NCBI GenBank assembly: GCA_002049455.2 | Contig: KV918761.1 | Coordinates: forward strand, 248,001 to 312,000 | DNA length: 64,000 nucleotides | DNA from: Porphyra umbilicalis | Lineage: Eukaryota > Rhodophyta > Bangiophyceae > Bangiales > Bangiaceae | Direction: 5' to 3' | Part shown: positions 63,684-64,000 of the stretch, one piece after another | Layout of the letters: each line of letters starts with the position of its first letter | Numbering within the stretch: position 1 is the stretch's first letter | Translations under genes and position numbers: made by a program | Notes under the pieces: model-generated | Database searches by the model: none | What the model was told of the DNA's origin: nothing | The model's input: only the letters and a program-made list of their open reading frames with translations

Positions 63684-64000
63684 ATGTGCGCGGACGCCGG
63701 TGCCCCACTGGTTTCTACCAGCGCGGCGGGCACCATGCCCGCTATAGGCAAGGCCAAGCGCAAGCGCAGCAAGAAGCACAAGCGCGGGAGCTCCTCCAAC
63801 AAGAGCCGCCACGAAGTTGTAGGTGAGGATCAAGCAGGTCAAGTGACGGCTGCCGTTGGTCGTTCGGGCGGCTCGGCGGCGGCAGCTGCTGTGACGCCTG
63901 CGGCGGCGCCGCGCGAAGCGACATCGGGGCGGGCGGCGCCCGCGACGGAGCAATCACCTACGTATGGACGTGCTGGCTCCTCGCTGCGGACGCAAAAATC
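63684..64000 (+). CDS. start of an unknown basic protein, cut by window end
   Basis: From ATG 63684 (context CCACCATGT, MCADAGAPLVSTSAAG) the frame is open for 105 codons to the window end. It has a strongly basic cluster KAKRKRSKKHKRG, a likely nuclear localisation signal, then Ala-rich sequence. The layout (short start, basic cluster, low-complexity Ala/Gly/Ser run) is like the beginning of the 45188 gene. The CT-rich stretch before it would suit a 5' leader. Function unknown. Confidence 0.6.
   Translation, partial: MCADAGAPLVSTSAAGTMPAIGKAKRKRSKKHKRGSSSNKSRHEVVGEDQAGQVTAAVGRSGGSAAAAAVTPAAAPREATSGRAAPATEQSPTYGRAGSSLRTQK

Overview
The window looks like nuclear DNA of a GC-rich eukaryote crowded with mobile elements. 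Evidence for a nuclear eukaryotic genome: LTR retrotransposons with 5-bp target duplications, a GT-AG intron in a RecQ helicase gene, nuclear-type transposases and long satellite arrays. The GC content, the very high transposon load and the few introns would suit a bangiophyte red alga (Porphyra/Pyropia type), but that is inference; no host marker gene, rRNA or tRNA gene was recognised.

Layout. 1-2640: non-coding, with two diverged ~400-480 bp repeat copies and a perfect 21-bp hairpin. 3041-8163: a decayed PIF/Harbinger pair, the DDE transposase (+ strand) converging on its Myb/SANT-like partner gene (- strand). The partner gene is interrupted by a ~310-bp block that recurs at 21.2 kb. 8215-17050: element A, a Ty3/gypsy retrotransposon on the - strand with a 5-bp target duplication (CGGAG), gag, a broken pol and an antisense ORF before its 3' LTR. 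17152-23944: three unrecognised minus-strand genes, each open except for one internal stop. 25498-35840: element B, a second Ty3/gypsy element on the + strand (duplication GTCGG), with the same primer-binding site as A and again an antisense ORF (~650 aa) between pol and the 3' LTR. 38554-44295: a RecQ-family helicase and a tyrosine recombinase on one strand, with a divergent gene of unknown function; this could be one mobile unit. 45188-47755: an unrecognised ~850-codon gene that shares a ~110-residue domain with a Ulp1-type protease gene at 57665-59536. 49896-54353: a very large GC-rich inverted repeat (two ~1.68-kb arms, 1.1-kb spacer) inside a 102-bp satellite, followed by a ~66-bp satellite to 57140. 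60334-61758: another unrecognised gene. 61960-62729: foldback and inverted-repeat DNA. From 63684 a gene runs off the window.

One feature recurs across unrelated genes: long reading frames that look coding on both sides of a single in-frame stop. I count 11 TAG, 4 TGA and 1 TAA. The simplest reading is decay of transposon genes by CAG-to-TAG type mutation. Readthrough or recoding of TAG is the alternative, and the listed positions allow it to be tested.

The best candidates for something undescribed are the tyrosine recombinase + RecQ pair, the convergent antisense ORFs of both retrotransposons, the protein domain shared by the Ulp1 and 45-kb genes, and the giant inverted repeat.
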